Shown here in pieces: positions 24,222-32,439 of a stretch of DNA of 60,717 nt (position 1 is its first letter; the number at the start of each line of letters is the position of its first letter). The DNA is from JAKSPM01 sp964450645. GTDB lineage: Bacteria; Bacillota; Clostridia; Oscillospirales; Oscillospiraceae. The DNA is taken from assembly GCA_964450645.1 (NCBI GenBank), contig CAYVEB010000007.1, forward strand, positions 1 to 60,717. Direction: 5' to 3'. The notes under the pieces were generated by a model that made no database searches, was not told the DNA's origin, and saw nothing but the letters and a program-made list of their open reading frames with translations. A program made the translations under genes and the position numbers.

Positions 24222-25853
24222 CTATGCGTCGGCAGACTGCAAATACTGGTAAATGAGCTTGGAAAGCTCCGGAATTTTCGCCATCGGCGTACCGAAATCA
24301 TACGGCTCGTTGCAGATGATGCACACGATATAGGGATTTTTCTCCGCCATTACAATCCCCACGTCCCCCAGGCACCAGCCGATCAGGCTCCCCGTCTTGT
24401 GCGCGACAGGCGTGCCGCTGGGGAGTCCCGCGGGGAGATACTCCGTCGAGGTTTGGTCCAGCAAAATCTCCCACATCTGCGCGGACGCCGCCCGGCTTAC
24501 GCACTTGCCCTCGTAGATCCGCCGCAAAAGTAGGGCGCAGTCCTGCGCAGTGACATAGTTTTGCAGACCGTTTTCCACCAGCATCAGCCGGTTCATAGAC
24601 GTCCCCGTGCAGCCCATGTTCGCGTTAAAGGCGTTGACCAGGTCCATCCCCTCGTATTCGTCGCCACCGCCCAAAAGACGCGTCAGGCGGTTGGCCGCGT
24701 CGTTGCTGCTCTCGGTAATCATAGAATACACATCGTTGTATACGCCGCTGTCCATCTCCAAAAGGCCCTGCTCTGCCTGATCAAAGACGGCAGCCATGAT
24801 AAACAGCTTGATAATGCTGGCCGACACCAGCGGCGCGTCCGGCTCCACATTTTTGCAGACCACCGTGACACTCTCCCCGGACAGCGGCTGCGCATATACC
24901 ACCCACTTGTCTGTCAGATCCGCCATGGCCTCCTCCAGCGCAGCCCGCAGCGCCGGATCGGGGGCAGGCGCGCTGTCATCCTGCCCGGACGCCGCCTGCT
25001 CCGCTATGTAACGGTCAATTCCGTCCGCGATCCCCCCGGCGAGCAGCGCTTGGTACTCCGGCGTTGCCATGCGCCGGTCCTCCTCCGGATTGCTCATAAA
25101 TCCCATTTCCACAATGGTTACGGGCATCTGGCAGTAGTTGATGCCGGCCATGGTATCCGTCTCCCAGACGTACAGTTCCCGCGCCCCCGTCGCCGCACAC
25201 GTCTGCTCCAGCACCGCGTCGGACAGGGCGCGGCTTTGCGCATAGAGTTCCGCGTTGTAGGGATTGACGGGCGTCATGCAGATGGTCATCACGCCGGACA
25301 TGGACGCGTCCTCCGACCCGTTGGCATGGACGCGCACGAACACGTCGGCCCCCGCCTCGTTGGCCGCCGCCGCCCGCTCCGCGTTGGATAAGGACACGTC
25401 GTTCGTCTCGCGGATTATCAGTACCTCATAGCCCCGGTCCAGCAGCTCTTGTTTGAGGAGCAGGGATACCTGCAAATTTAATTCGTATTCCGCAAGCCCG
25501 GTCGCTACCCCCTGGGTACCGCCGCTGGCGCGGTATTTGCTCTCCGACGAGCCGGGGCCTACCGGCTCCATAGCGTAGTCTCCCTGGCTCTGGTGCCCGG
25601 CATCGATGGCAATCAAATACGGCTCCGTTTCCGGTCCGGTCGCGGGTTCCGTTTCCGGCCCGGTCGCGGGTTCCGTTTCCGGCTGCGTTTCCGGCTGCGT
25701 TTCCGGCCGGCTGAGCGATTGCGCCGGCGGCCGCGTGGATTCCTCCCTCTGCGCGGACGCGGCGGGTTCGGGCTCCCGCGCGTCCGGCAGTCCGAAGATC
25801 AGCACCAGCGTCAGCGCGCACAGCAAAATCACCGCCAAAGCAAACAACAGCAT
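24222..25853 (-). CDS. N-acetylmuramoyl-L-alanine amidase / class A beta-lactamase-like fusion
   Basis: A 543-residue exported envelope protein. A hydrophobic N-terminal anchor (1-21) and a repetitive Glu-Thr-Pro linker (about 50-78) precede an Amidase_3 domain (79-285) with zinc ligands His87, Glu122 and His176 and catalytic Glu249 in EMGFMSN. A serine beta-lactamase/DD-peptidase-like domain follows (about 300-540) with SxxK at 346-349, SSN at 382-384 and KTG at 486-488. The fusion would couple amide cleavage in peptidoglycan with penicillin-recognising or penicilloyl-hydrolysing activity. The ATG used here lacks a ribosome site; a better start at 25872 is out of frame by one base in an A8 tract. 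Confidence 0.85.
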   Translation of the reverse strand: MLLFALAVILLCALTLVLIFGLPDAREPEPAASAQREESTRPPAQSLSRPETQPETQPETEPATGPETEPATGPETEPYLIAIDAGHQSQGDYAMEPVGPGSSESKYRASGGTQGVATGLAEYELNLQVSLLLKQELLDRGYEVLIIRETNDVSLSNAERAAAANEAGADVFVRVHANGSEDASMSGVMTICMTPVNPYNAELYAQSRALSDAVLEQTCAATGARELYVWETDTMAGINYCQMPVTIVEMGFMSNPEEDRRMATPEYQALLAGGIADGIDRYIAEQAASGQDDSAPAPDPALRAALEEAMADLTDKWVVYAQPLSGESVTVVCKNVEPDAPLVSASIIKLFIMAAVFDQAEQGLLEMDSGVYNDVYSMITESSNDAANRLTRLLGGGDEYEGMDLVNAFNANMGCTGTSMNRLMLVENGLQNYVTAQDCALLLRRIYEGKCVSRAASAQMWEILLDQTSTEYLPAGLPSGTPVAHKTGSLIGWCLGDVGIVMAEKNPYIVCIICNEPYDFGTPMAKIPELSKLIYQYLQSADA

Positions 25854-25855
25854 TG

Positions 25856-25863
25856 TTTTTTTT
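25856..25863 (-). other. A8 homopolymer at the start of the amidase fusion
   Basis: Between a tandem ATGATG (25867-25872), preceded by GGGAG, and the in-frame ATG at 25851-25853 lies a run of eight As on the coding strand. With seven As the upstream start would read in frame into the amidase and supply Lys residues before the hydrophobic segment. Sequencing error, phase variation or slippage are all possible. Confidence 0.55.
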
Positions 25864-25886
25864 CGGCATCATTGTATGGACTCCCT

Positions 25887-26615
25887 TTATGAAAGGGCCG
25901 CGATCAGCTGCAGCACCCCGTATAAAATCGGTTGGTGAATCAAGTACAGCTCCAGCGAATGGCGCCCGACAAATTGCAGCGCGCGCAAAGGCGCCGCCTG
26001 GCTCGGCACACCCGGCAGCAGCGTCTGTTTTTTCCTGTATACGGTGCGGCCCAGCACAATACCCAGCATGAACCATCCCAGATGGGGGAACAGCGGGAAA
26101 TAATCCCCTGCGGAGAATCCCGGCAGCCGCAGCCCCAGGACAAACAGCAACTGCCTGCCGTCAAATCCCTGCGCCGCGGGCAAATAGAACGTGGAGAACC
26201 AATAGCCCAGCGCCACAACCGCCGCGCCAAGAACGCCCAGCAGCCAGGTTGGCAGTTTTTTCAGCGCCGGATAGAGCATCATGCACACGCCCAGCAGATG
26301 CAGCACGCCGAACCAGATTTTGTCCTTTTCGGACAACAGGCCCAGACGGATCATGCCACTTGTGACCGCCGTCACCAGCATCCCGCACGCGAACACAATT
26401 ACGCCCCTGCGGAAACTTCTGGAGCCAAGCGTAGCACTGACGCCTGAGATCAGGATAAAGACGGCCCCGCCGTAGTCGAACAGCAGCTGCACCACGCCGA
26501 GATTTAAATCCAAGCCCATAAACGTCCGCAGGTCGAACGCAAAATGGGACGCAAACATGAACAAAACGCACAGCCCTCGAAAGGCGTCGATTTCCCAAAT
26601 CCGCTGCTTACGCAT
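25887..26615 (-). CDS. DUF1624/HGSNAT-like membrane acyltransferase
   Basis: A 242-residue polytopic membrane protein beginning RIWEIDAFRGLCVLFMFASHF, the signature of the heparan-alpha-glucosaminide N-acetyltransferase catalytic family (acyltransferase-3-related), in which a membrane His moves an acyl group from acyl-CoA to a sugar outside. About seven hydrophobic segments are visible, with HSLELYLIHQPI at the C-terminal end. Its ATG lies inside the last codons of the acyl-CoA ligase gene (eight-base overlap) with GGAGG nine bases upstream, so the two are translationally coupled. The acyl acceptor is unknown. Confidence 0.8.
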   Translation of the reverse strand: MRKQRIWEIDAFRGLCVLFMFASHFAFDLRTFMGLDLNLGVVQLLFDYGGAVFILISGVSATLGSRSFRRGVIVFACGMLVTAVTSGMIRLGLLSEKDKIWFGVLHLLGVCMMLYPALKKLPTWLLGVLGAAVVALGYWFSTFYLPAAQGFDGRQLLFVLGLRLPGFSAGDYFPLFPHLGWFMLGIVLGRTVYRKKQTLLPGVPSQAAPLRALQFVGRHSLELYLIHQPILYGVLQLIAALS

Positions 26616-28311
26616 CGGCATCTTCCTCCAACACGCGGTAGTCCACTTTTCCCACCAGCGTCTTGGGCAGTTCCGTGCGGAATTCGATGTCATAGGGCAT
26701 CGCGTACTTGGCGATCCGCCGGCGGCAATAGGCCATCAGCTCGTCCTTCAGGGCAAGCGACGGCTTTACGCCCGGCGCCGGCACCACAAACGCCTTGATT
26801 TTTCGCATCTTATACGGATCCTTCACGCCGACGACGCATGAAAGCAGCACCTTTTCATGGCTGTCGATAATATTTTCCAATTGACTTGGATAGACATTAT
26901 ACCCGGAGGTAATGATGATCCGCTTAATCCGCTGGCGGAAGTAGACGAATCCGTCCGCGTCCATCCGACCCAGGTCGCCGGTGTGGAGCCAGACGCGGCC
27001 GTCTTCGTGGCGGCGCAGTGCCAGATCCGTTTCCTCCGGATTGTCCACATAGCCCAGCATGACCGTCGGCCCGGAAATACAGATCTCCCCGTCGGTGTCG
27101 GGCGGGACCTCGTCGGTGGTGCCGGGTTTGACGATTTTATAGTAAGTATCCGGGAACGGGACGCCGATCGACCCCTCGCGGGCATATTCCACCGGCGTCA
27201 GGCAGCTGGCCGTGACGCACTCCGTGGTGCCGTATCCCTCGCGGATCTGAATTGTGGCGTGATGCGCCTTTAAAAACGCGTCAACCCTCCGCTTAAGCTC
27301 CGCCGGCAGCGTATCGCCCCCGGAGAACATCCCCTTCAAGAACGACAGATCCGCGTTTTCCATCCCCTTTACCCGCAGCAGCGCTTCAAACAACGTCGGC
27401 ACGCCCGGCACAAGGTTCGGCCGCTTTTTCAGCAGCACCCTGGCATAGGTTTTTAAACTGAACCGGGGCACCAGAATACACGTCGCGCCGCCGATCAGCG
27501 GCGTATGGATTCCCACGCCCAGGCCAAAGCCGTGAAACAGCGGCATCACCGACAGCATCGTCTGATTTGCCATGTCGGTTTGGCAGCCGCTGACGGCGAT
27601 CGTCTGCAGTCCCAGGGCGTTAAAGTTCCGATGGGAGAGCAAAATTCCCTTCGTGGTGCCGGTGGTGCCGCCGGAGTATAAGATGGCTGCGCCGTCGTCT
27701 GCCTTGGCGGGACACGGCGGCAGCGGCACGTCCTTCCCGGCCCTGAGAAACGCCCGCCAGGGAAGATAGCCGGTTTTCGGCAGCTTGGGCAGCTTTCGGC
27801 CCTCCGTCAGCCGGTAGCCGACTTTTGCCAGCGGCGGCAGCTCGTCCGCCACCGTCGCCACCACGACGCGCACCGGCCGTTCGACCTTGTTCAGAATAGA
27901 CGCCACCTTGTCATAGAACTGATCCAGCACCAAAATCCCCGCGCTGTGGGAGAGGTTCAGATAAAACGCCATCTCCTCCGGCGCGGACAAAGGATGAATC
28001 AGATTCGCAACCGCGCCGACGCGCCCGAGGGCGTAGAAGCAGTCCACGGCCTGGGGTGCGTTGGGCATACAGATGGTAAACCGGTCCCCCGCGCCAATTC
28101 CAAGCGCGGTCAATGCCTTTGCGGCGGCGTCCACCCGATCGAGAAAGCGGCGATAGGTGGTTTTCTTGTTCATAAAGTCATAGGCCACATGCGCCGGATA
28201 CCGCTTGGCCGTCTGGGCGACCAGCTCATAGGTCGTCAGATCGGGGTAGTCCAACGAAGCGGGAATGTCGCCGTAAAATCTGCGCCACGGAGCTTGGGAT
28301 GAAATCGTCAT
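26608..28311 (-). CDS. AMP-forming acyl-CoA synthetase/ligase
   Basis: A 567-residue ANL-superfamily ligase. The P-loop A3 motif YSGGTTGTTKGI, the A5 motif REGYGTTE, the A7 TGDLGRMDADGF segment, the hinge KRIIITSGYNVYP and the C-terminal lysine in KTLVGKVDYR are all present. It should adenylate a carboxylic acid and form its CoA thioester. The start at 28311 has AAAGG eight bases upstream; a longer frame begins in noncoding sequence. It opens the minus-strand envelope operon and overlaps the membrane acyltransferase, so it may supply that enzyme's acyl-CoA. The chain length is not predictable. Confidence 0.9.
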   Translation of the reverse strand: MTISSQAPWRRFYGDIPASLDYPDLTTYELVAQTAKRYPAHVAYDFMNKKTTYRRFLDRVDAAAKALTALGIGAGDRFTICMPNAPQAVDCFYALGRVGAVANLIHPLSAPEEMAFYLNLSHSAGILVLDQFYDKVASILNKVERPVRVVVATVADELPPLAKVGYRLTEGRKLPKLPKTGYLPWRAFLRAGKDVPLPPCPAKADDGAAILYSGGTTGTTKGILLSHRNFNALGLQTIAVSGCQTDMANQTMLSVMPLFHGFGLGVGIHTPLIGGATCILVPRFSLKTYARVLLKKRPNLVPGVPTLFEALLRVKGMENADLSFLKGMFSGGDTLPAELKRRVDAFLKAHHATIQIREGYGTTECVTASCLTPVEYAREGSIGVPFPDTYYKIVKPGTTDEVPPDTDGEICISGPTVMLGYVDNPEETDLALRRHEDGRVWLHTGDLGRMDADGFVYFRQRIKRIIITSGYNVYPSQLENIIDSHEKVLLSCVVGVKDPYKMRKIKAFVVPAPGVKPSLALKDELMAYCRRRIAKYAMPYDIEFRTELPKTLVGKVDYRVLEEDADA

Positions 28312-28451
28312 ACGAAAAGCCTTTCTAAATTTGGCAAAATTTGCACATACAGTATACAGCATTTTTGGTAAAAATAAAATATATAATTTGAAATTTCCGG
28401 CAAATTATTTCCATGGCTTCTTTCAATTGTAAGCGTACCGGAAATCCGCGC

Positions 28452-28480
28452 TTTACTTCTTATTATTTTTGAGGTATAAT
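28452..28480 (+). promoter_or_regulatory. Promoter of the LCP gene
   Basis: TTTACT (28452-28457), 17 bases, then TATAAT (28475-28480), 43 bases before the ATG. Confidence 0.75.
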
Positions 28481-28522
28481 TCAAGCAATAGGCGCCGCGG
28501 GATGCGGCGTCGGGAGGTCTGT

Positions 28523-29758
28523 ATGGCAAATTATAACGAAAGCAACGAATCCGACGAAAATATCTTTCAGGAGATTGACGCCGCGATTGCCGGGGAATTT
28601 CAAACCACGCAGGACGATCAGGTAGACGCGTTTTTATCCCAGCTGCAACTGCCCGAAGACGAGCCGTACCTGGATCCGGCGGCGGAGGCAGCCGCGTCCG
28701 CCGCGGCGCAGGCGCGTCCGCCGCGGCCGCAGCCCGCGCCCCGCGCCAGGGCCTATAACCGCGATTACGGCGAAAGGCCCGCCTACCGCCCACAAGAGCC
28801 AGCGCAAGCGCCGGTACGCGCCCGCCAGGCCCCGGTCGCCGCGCCGCCCAAACAGGCGCGCCGTCGCCGCCGGCGCCGTCACGGGCTGCTGCGGACGCTC
28901 GGAGTGATCCTGCTGATTCTGGCGCTGCTTTTGGCCGCGCTGTGGTTCCTGCTGCCGAAGCGGCCGGACGGCGCCTCGGCGGCGTTCAAAGAGGATGACG
29001 TCGCCACGATTCTGATCGCAGGAACCGACCTGGACGGCTACCGCACCGACACCATGATGTTGCTCTATCTCAACAACGACACGGGCGAGGTCAACCTTCT
29101 CAGCATCCCCCGCGACACCCGCGTGGTGGTGGACGGAGAGTCGATGAAGCTCAACGCTGTCTATGGCTACGGCGGACAGGGCGAGGACGGGATGCAATTG
29201 CTGCTGCACACGCTGCGCGGCGTGTTGAGCTATGAGCCGGACGCGTATGTGCTGGTGGACTTCGAGAGCCTGGAAAAGGTGATTGACACCATGGGTGGCA
29301 TTGAATTCGACGTGCCGTGCGATATGCACTATGACGACCCGGCGCAGGATCTGCACATTGATCTGTCCGAGGGTCTTCAGCATCTCGACGGGGAGGAGGC
29401 CGTCCACGTGCTGCGCTTCCGTTCCGGGTATGCCATGGCCGATTTGGAGCGGGTCAACGTCCAGCGGAAGATGGTCGCCGCAGCCATGGAACAGTGGCTG
29501 ACTTTCAGCAAGCTCCCCAGGGGGCTTGTGGGGATCAGCCAACTCACCGCCAGCGCCACTACGAACCTCTCCGCCCGGAACCTGCTTTGGATCGCCAAAT
29601 CGATCTACCGCATCGGCCTGGACGGCGCGTCCTACACGCTGCCCGGCAGTTGGGACTCTCCTTACTATTATCTGGACACCGGCGGGTCCGCCGAGATCCT
29701 CAACGACTATTTCAATCCCACTGGCAGTTCGATCACTTCGGAGGATCTTGAAGGGTGA
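28523..29758 (+). CDS. LytR-CpsA-Psr (LCP) family cell-wall glycopolymer ligase
   Basis: A 411-residue membrane protein with a long cytoplasmic, Pro/Ala/Arg-rich N-terminal region (1-115), one transmembrane helix at about 120-145 (GVILLILALLLAALWFLL) and an extracellular LCP domain. The LCP core shows ILIAGTDL, YRTDTMMLL, LSIPRDTRV, LNAVYGYGG and an RVNVQRKMVAA helix. Such enzymes transfer teichoic acid or capsule precursors from undecaprenyl phosphate to peptidoglycan. The start at 28523 follows GGGAGG by five bases. The next gene starts four bases before its end, or 35 bases after it, depending on the start. Confidence 0.9.
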   Translation: MANYNESNESDENIFQEIDAAIAGEFQTTQDDQVDAFLSQLQLPEDEPYLDPAAEAAASAAAQARPPRPQPAPRARAYNRDYGERPAYRPQEPAQAPVRARQAPVAAPPKQARRRRRRRHGLLRTLGVILLILALLLAALWFLLPKRPDGASAAFKEDDVATILIAGTDLDGYRTDTMMLLYLNNDTGEVNLLSIPRDTRVVVDGESMKLNAVYGYGGQGEDGMQLLLHTLRGVLSYEPDAYVLVDFESLEKVIDTMGGIEFDVPCDMHYDDPAQDLHIDLSEGLQHLDGEEAVHVLRFRSGYAMADLERVNVQRKMVAAAMEQWLTFSKLPRGLVGISQLTASATTNLSARNLLWIAKSIYRIGLDGASYTLPGSWDSPYYYLDTGGSAEILNDYFNPTGSSITSEDLEG

Positions 29759-29793
29759 TCGTGCCAACGTTTTTTCCAGAGGTAACTCTCCAC

Positions 29794-30495
29794 ATGAAAA
29801 ACCCGAATGAGTTTCGACACAAAAAGACGGTAAAGCTGCTTTTCATCCTCTTTGCGATCGGCATTTGCGCCGCGATCACGCTGGCCGTCGGCATGCCCAT
29901 GCTGCGGGTGGTTCAAAATCCGGAGCAATTCCGCGCCTGGGTCCGCAGCCATGGCATATTGGGGTATGCGGCGTTTATCTGCATGATGGTCGTCCAGGTC
30001 GTCGTAGCGCTCATTCCCGGAGAGCCATTTGAAATTGCCGCAGGATACGCCTTTGGCGTATGGATCGGATCGGCGCTGTGCCTGCTCTCCACGCTGATCG
30101 GCAGCGCGATCATTTTTCAACTGACCAAGCGCTACGGCACGCGCATCGCGCTGCTGTTTTTTACCCAGCGCCAGCTGGACTCTTTGCCCTTTTTGCGCAA
30201 GGACAAAAAGGGCAGGCGGGCGGACGCGATTTTATTTCTGCTGATGATCCTTCCGGGGACGCCAAAAGATCTGCTGTCCTACGGCGCCGGTCTGATGCCC
30301 ATTTCCTTCTGGGGCTGGATGTGGCTCGTTGCGGTGACCAGGCTGCCGACGATGGTACCCTCCGTCATCGGCGGGAACGCGCTCGGCAGCAGGCAATATC
30401 TTTTGAGCATTGTAATTTTTGCCGCTACGATGGCCGTGAGCGCTTTGGGTTATTTTTTCTACCGGCAGTACAGCAAGCACAAAACCGCCGGCTGA
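29794..30495 (+). CDS. TVP38/TMEM64 (DedA-related) membrane protein
   Basis: A 233-residue membrane protein of the SNARE-associated/VTT family. Re-entrant family motifs are seen in LIPGEPFEIAAGYAFG and in ILPGTPKDLLSYGAGL, between five or six hydrophobic segments. Family members are implicated in lipid scrambling and undecaprenyl-phosphate recycling, which would fit with the LCP gene just upstream. I prefer the ATG at 29794 (GAGGT upstream); a GTG at 29755 that overlaps the LCP stop is an alternative adding 13 residues. Confidence 0.85.
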   Translation: MKNPNEFRHKKTVKLLFILFAIGICAAITLAVGMPMLRVVQNPEQFRAWVRSHGILGYAAFICMMVVQVVVALIPGEPFEIAAGYAFGVWIGSALCLLSTLIGSAIIFQLTKRYGTRIALLFFTQRQLDSLPFLRKDKKGRRADAILFLLMILPGTPKDLLSYGAGLMPISFWGWMWLVAVTRLPTMVPSVIGGNALGSRQYLLSIVIFAATMAVSALGYFFYRQYSKHKTAG

Positions 30496-30515
30496 CGCTT
30501 TTTCGAAGGAGCTAG

Positions 30516-30544
30516 TTGATTTTTGCCGCGCTTGCGGTTATACT
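30516..30544 (+). promoter_or_regulatory. Promoter of the DUF1858 gene
   Basis: TTGATT (30516-30521) and TATACT (30539-30544) with a 17-base spacer, just upstream of the AAGGAGG ribosome site at 30560. Confidence 0.7.
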
Positions 30545-30575
30545 AATAGATACATAAGAAAAGGAGGTCATTTAC

Positions 30576-30794
30576 ATGGCTGTACAAATTGAAAAATCCA
30601 CCATTATCGGGGACGTTCTGGACATCGCGCCGGAGACCGCGCCCTTGTTTATGGCAATCGGGATGCACTGTCTGGGCTGCCCCGCTTCGCGCGGTGAAAC
30701 CGTGGAAGAAGCGTGCATGGTGCATGGCGTCGACGCCGACGCGTTCCTCGCCCAGGTAAACCGCTTCATCGAGGCCAATGAGCAGGCAAACTGA
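30576..30794 (+). CDS. DUF1858 domain protein
   Basis: A 72-residue, single-domain protein of the DUF1858 family, often found as a stand-alone gene or fused to hybrid-cluster and redox proteins. The conserved MHCLGCPASRGETVEEAC segment (about 29-46) carries paired cysteines that could bind a metal or take part in redox or nitric-oxide-related chemistry. The ribosome site is strong (AAAGGAGG). It has its own promoter, and a 99-base gap separates it from trmK. The role is unknown. Confidence 0.8.
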   Translation: MAVQIEKSTIIGDVLDIAPETAPLFMAIGMHCLGCPASRGETVEEACMVHGVDADAFLAQVNRFIEANEQAN

Positions 30795-30893
30795 ATCGCT
30801 TGAGGGGGCGCCATCACAGGCACCCCCTTCCAACTGCCGCAAAAATCTCTCGCGCCAAACAGGCGCGAAAAAATCTGAGCGTAGGGAGGAACT

Positions 30894-31598
30894 ATGAAGC
30901 TGCCCATTTCCAAGCGGCTGCTGTGCTGTGCCGGGATGATTCCGCCCGGCGCGCGCGTGGCGGACATCGGTACCGACCACGGGTACCTGCCCATCTTTCT
31001 GGCGCGGCACGGCGCAGCCGCTGTTTACGCCGCGGATCTGCGGGAAAAACCGCTGGAAAAGGCCATGGAAAACGCGCGGAATTTTGGCGTTGCCCAGCAG
31101 ATTATCTTTCGCCGGTCGGACGGACTGCGGCAGTTTGACGGCACGGAGATAGACACCGTCGTGTGCGCCGGAATGGGCGGCGATCTGATCATAGAGATTT
31201 TATCCAAAGCGCCCTGGCTCCAAAATGGCGCGTACACGCTGATTTTACAGCCCCAGTCCAGCGGTCAGGATCTGCGGCGCTGGCTGGATGGGCACAATTT
31301 TTATATCGCGCGGGAGACGCTCGTGCGGGAGGGCGGCTTTTTATACGCGGTCATGCGCGTTCACTATGGTCACCCGATGCACCTGACGCCCGGCCAGCAG
31401 TTTCTTTCGCCGCAGCTTCTGCAATCCGGCGGTCCCCTGCTGCTGGCGCAGATGAACCGCCTGGTGGACAGTCTGCGCAAAACCGTCGCAGGGATCCGGC
31501 AATCTCGCAGCGAAACCGCCGCCGGAAAGCTGGCCTACTATCAAGCGGCGCTCCAGGAATTAGAAGAAATGAGGAACATCTATGCCACAGGTACATGA
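30894..31598 (+). CDS. trmK: tRNA (adenine(22)-N1)-methyltransferase TrmK
   Basis: A 234-residue SAM-dependent enzyme that makes m1A22 in tRNA, a Gram-positive trait. The SAM motif VADIGTDHGYLP is at 23-34, AADLREKPLEKA at about 46-57, and CAGMGGDLIIEIL near 91-103 is diagnostic of the family. A coiled-coil C-terminal region follows, as in the Bacillus enzyme. Its 3' end overlaps the nif3-like gene by 17 bases, the same pairing seen in many Firmicutes. Confidence 0.93.
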   Translation: MKLPISKRLLCCAGMIPPGARVADIGTDHGYLPIFLARHGAAAVYAADLREKPLEKAMENARNFGVAQQIIFRRSDGLRQFDGTEIDTVVCAGMGGDLIIEILSKAPWLQNGAYTLILQPQSSGQDLRRWLDGHNFYIARETLVREGGFLYAVMRVHYGHPMHLTPGQQFLSPQLLQSGGPLLLAQMNRLVDSLRKTVAGIRQSRSETAAGKLAYYQAALQELEEMRNIYATGT

Positions 31599-32355
31599 GA
31601 TTCTGGAATACTTATTTTCCTTTGCGCCCGAATCCCTTCGGGCGGACTGGGATCGGGTCGGCCTGTTTTGCGGCCGCGGCGGCAGGGAAGTGCGACGGGT
31701 GCTGATCGCCCTGGATCCTTCGATGGCGGCGATTCGCGAGGCTGCCGACTGGGGTGCGGAGCTGCTGGTGACTCATCACCCGCTGCTGTTCCACGCTACG
31801 CGGGACGTGTCCGATCAGACGGAGGAGGGGCGGAAGGTTCTGGCCCTGGCCGAGCATGGGATCGCGGTTATCTGTATGCACACCAACCTGGACTGCGCCG
31901 CCGGCGGCGTCAACGACTGCCTGGCGGAAAAGCTGGGGCTGGAACGCGTAAGCGCGTTGGAGCATGGCTCCAAGATGGCCCTATGCCGCGTGGGGACGAT
32001 TGCGCCGCAATCCCTGGAAGCGTTCGCGCGGCACGTCAAAGCCGCCCTTGGCCTTTCCGGGCTGCGGTACGCAAGCGGCGGCAAGCCGGTGGAAAAGGTG
32101 GCCGTCGGCGGCGGGTCGTGCATAGAATTTGCCGCGCTTGCGGCGGCCCAGGGCTGCGACACCTTCGTGACCGGCGACGTGAAGTACCACGAGTTTCAAA
32201 AAGCGGAAACTCTGGGGCTGAACATCCTCGACGCCGGGCACTTCGGCACGGAAAATCCCGTATGCGCCAAATTGCTGCAAATTTTGCAGACGCAATTTCC
32301 GCAGCTTTCCGTGCAAATTTCCCAGTCGCACCGGGATGTGGTCAAGTTTTGCTGA
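31582..32355 (+). CDS. Nif3-like dinuclear metal centre protein
   Basis: A 257-residue Nif3/YqfO-family protein, short form without the central insert. Metal-ligand segments are visible: VTHHPLLF near 55-62, HTNLDCAAGGVND near 97-109, and the C-terminal DAGHFGTE. Structures of the family are toroidal hexamers with a two-metal centre, and a hydrolase role with GTP-cyclohydrolase-like folds has been suggested, but the substrate is not settled. It is translationally coupled to trmK. Confidence 0.88.
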   Translation: MPQVHEILEYLFSFAPESLRADWDRVGLFCGRGGREVRRVLIALDPSMAAIREAADWGAELLVTHHPLLFHATRDVSDQTEEGRKVLALAEHGIAVICMHTNLDCAAGGVNDCLAEKLGLERVSALEHGSKMALCRVGTIAPQSLEAFARHVKAALGLSGLRYASGGKPVEKVAVGGGSCIEFAALAAAQGCDTFVTGDVKYHEFQKAETLGLNILDAGHFGTENPVCAKLLQILQTQFPQLSVQISQSHRDVVKFC

Positions 32356-32373
32356 GATAAGCGCTGAAAATAC

Positions 32374-32402
32374 TTGATTTTCCCCATTTCATCCTTTATA
32401 AT
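32374..32402 (+). promoter_or_regulatory. Promoter of gpmI
   Basis: TTGATT (32374-32379), 17 bases, TATAAT (32397-32402); the start codon follows 37 bases later behind GGAGG. Confidence 0.75.
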
Positions 32403-32439
32403 TCTTTTGATAAATTTCCCATTTGGAGGTTTTGTATAG

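Noticed and set aside
25610..25700. Short GC-rich tandem repeat as a possible CRISPR or minisatellite element
   Set aside because: It encodes the Glu-Thr-Pro-rich linker of the amidase fusion; units are short, coding and without spacers. No CRISPR array is present in the window.
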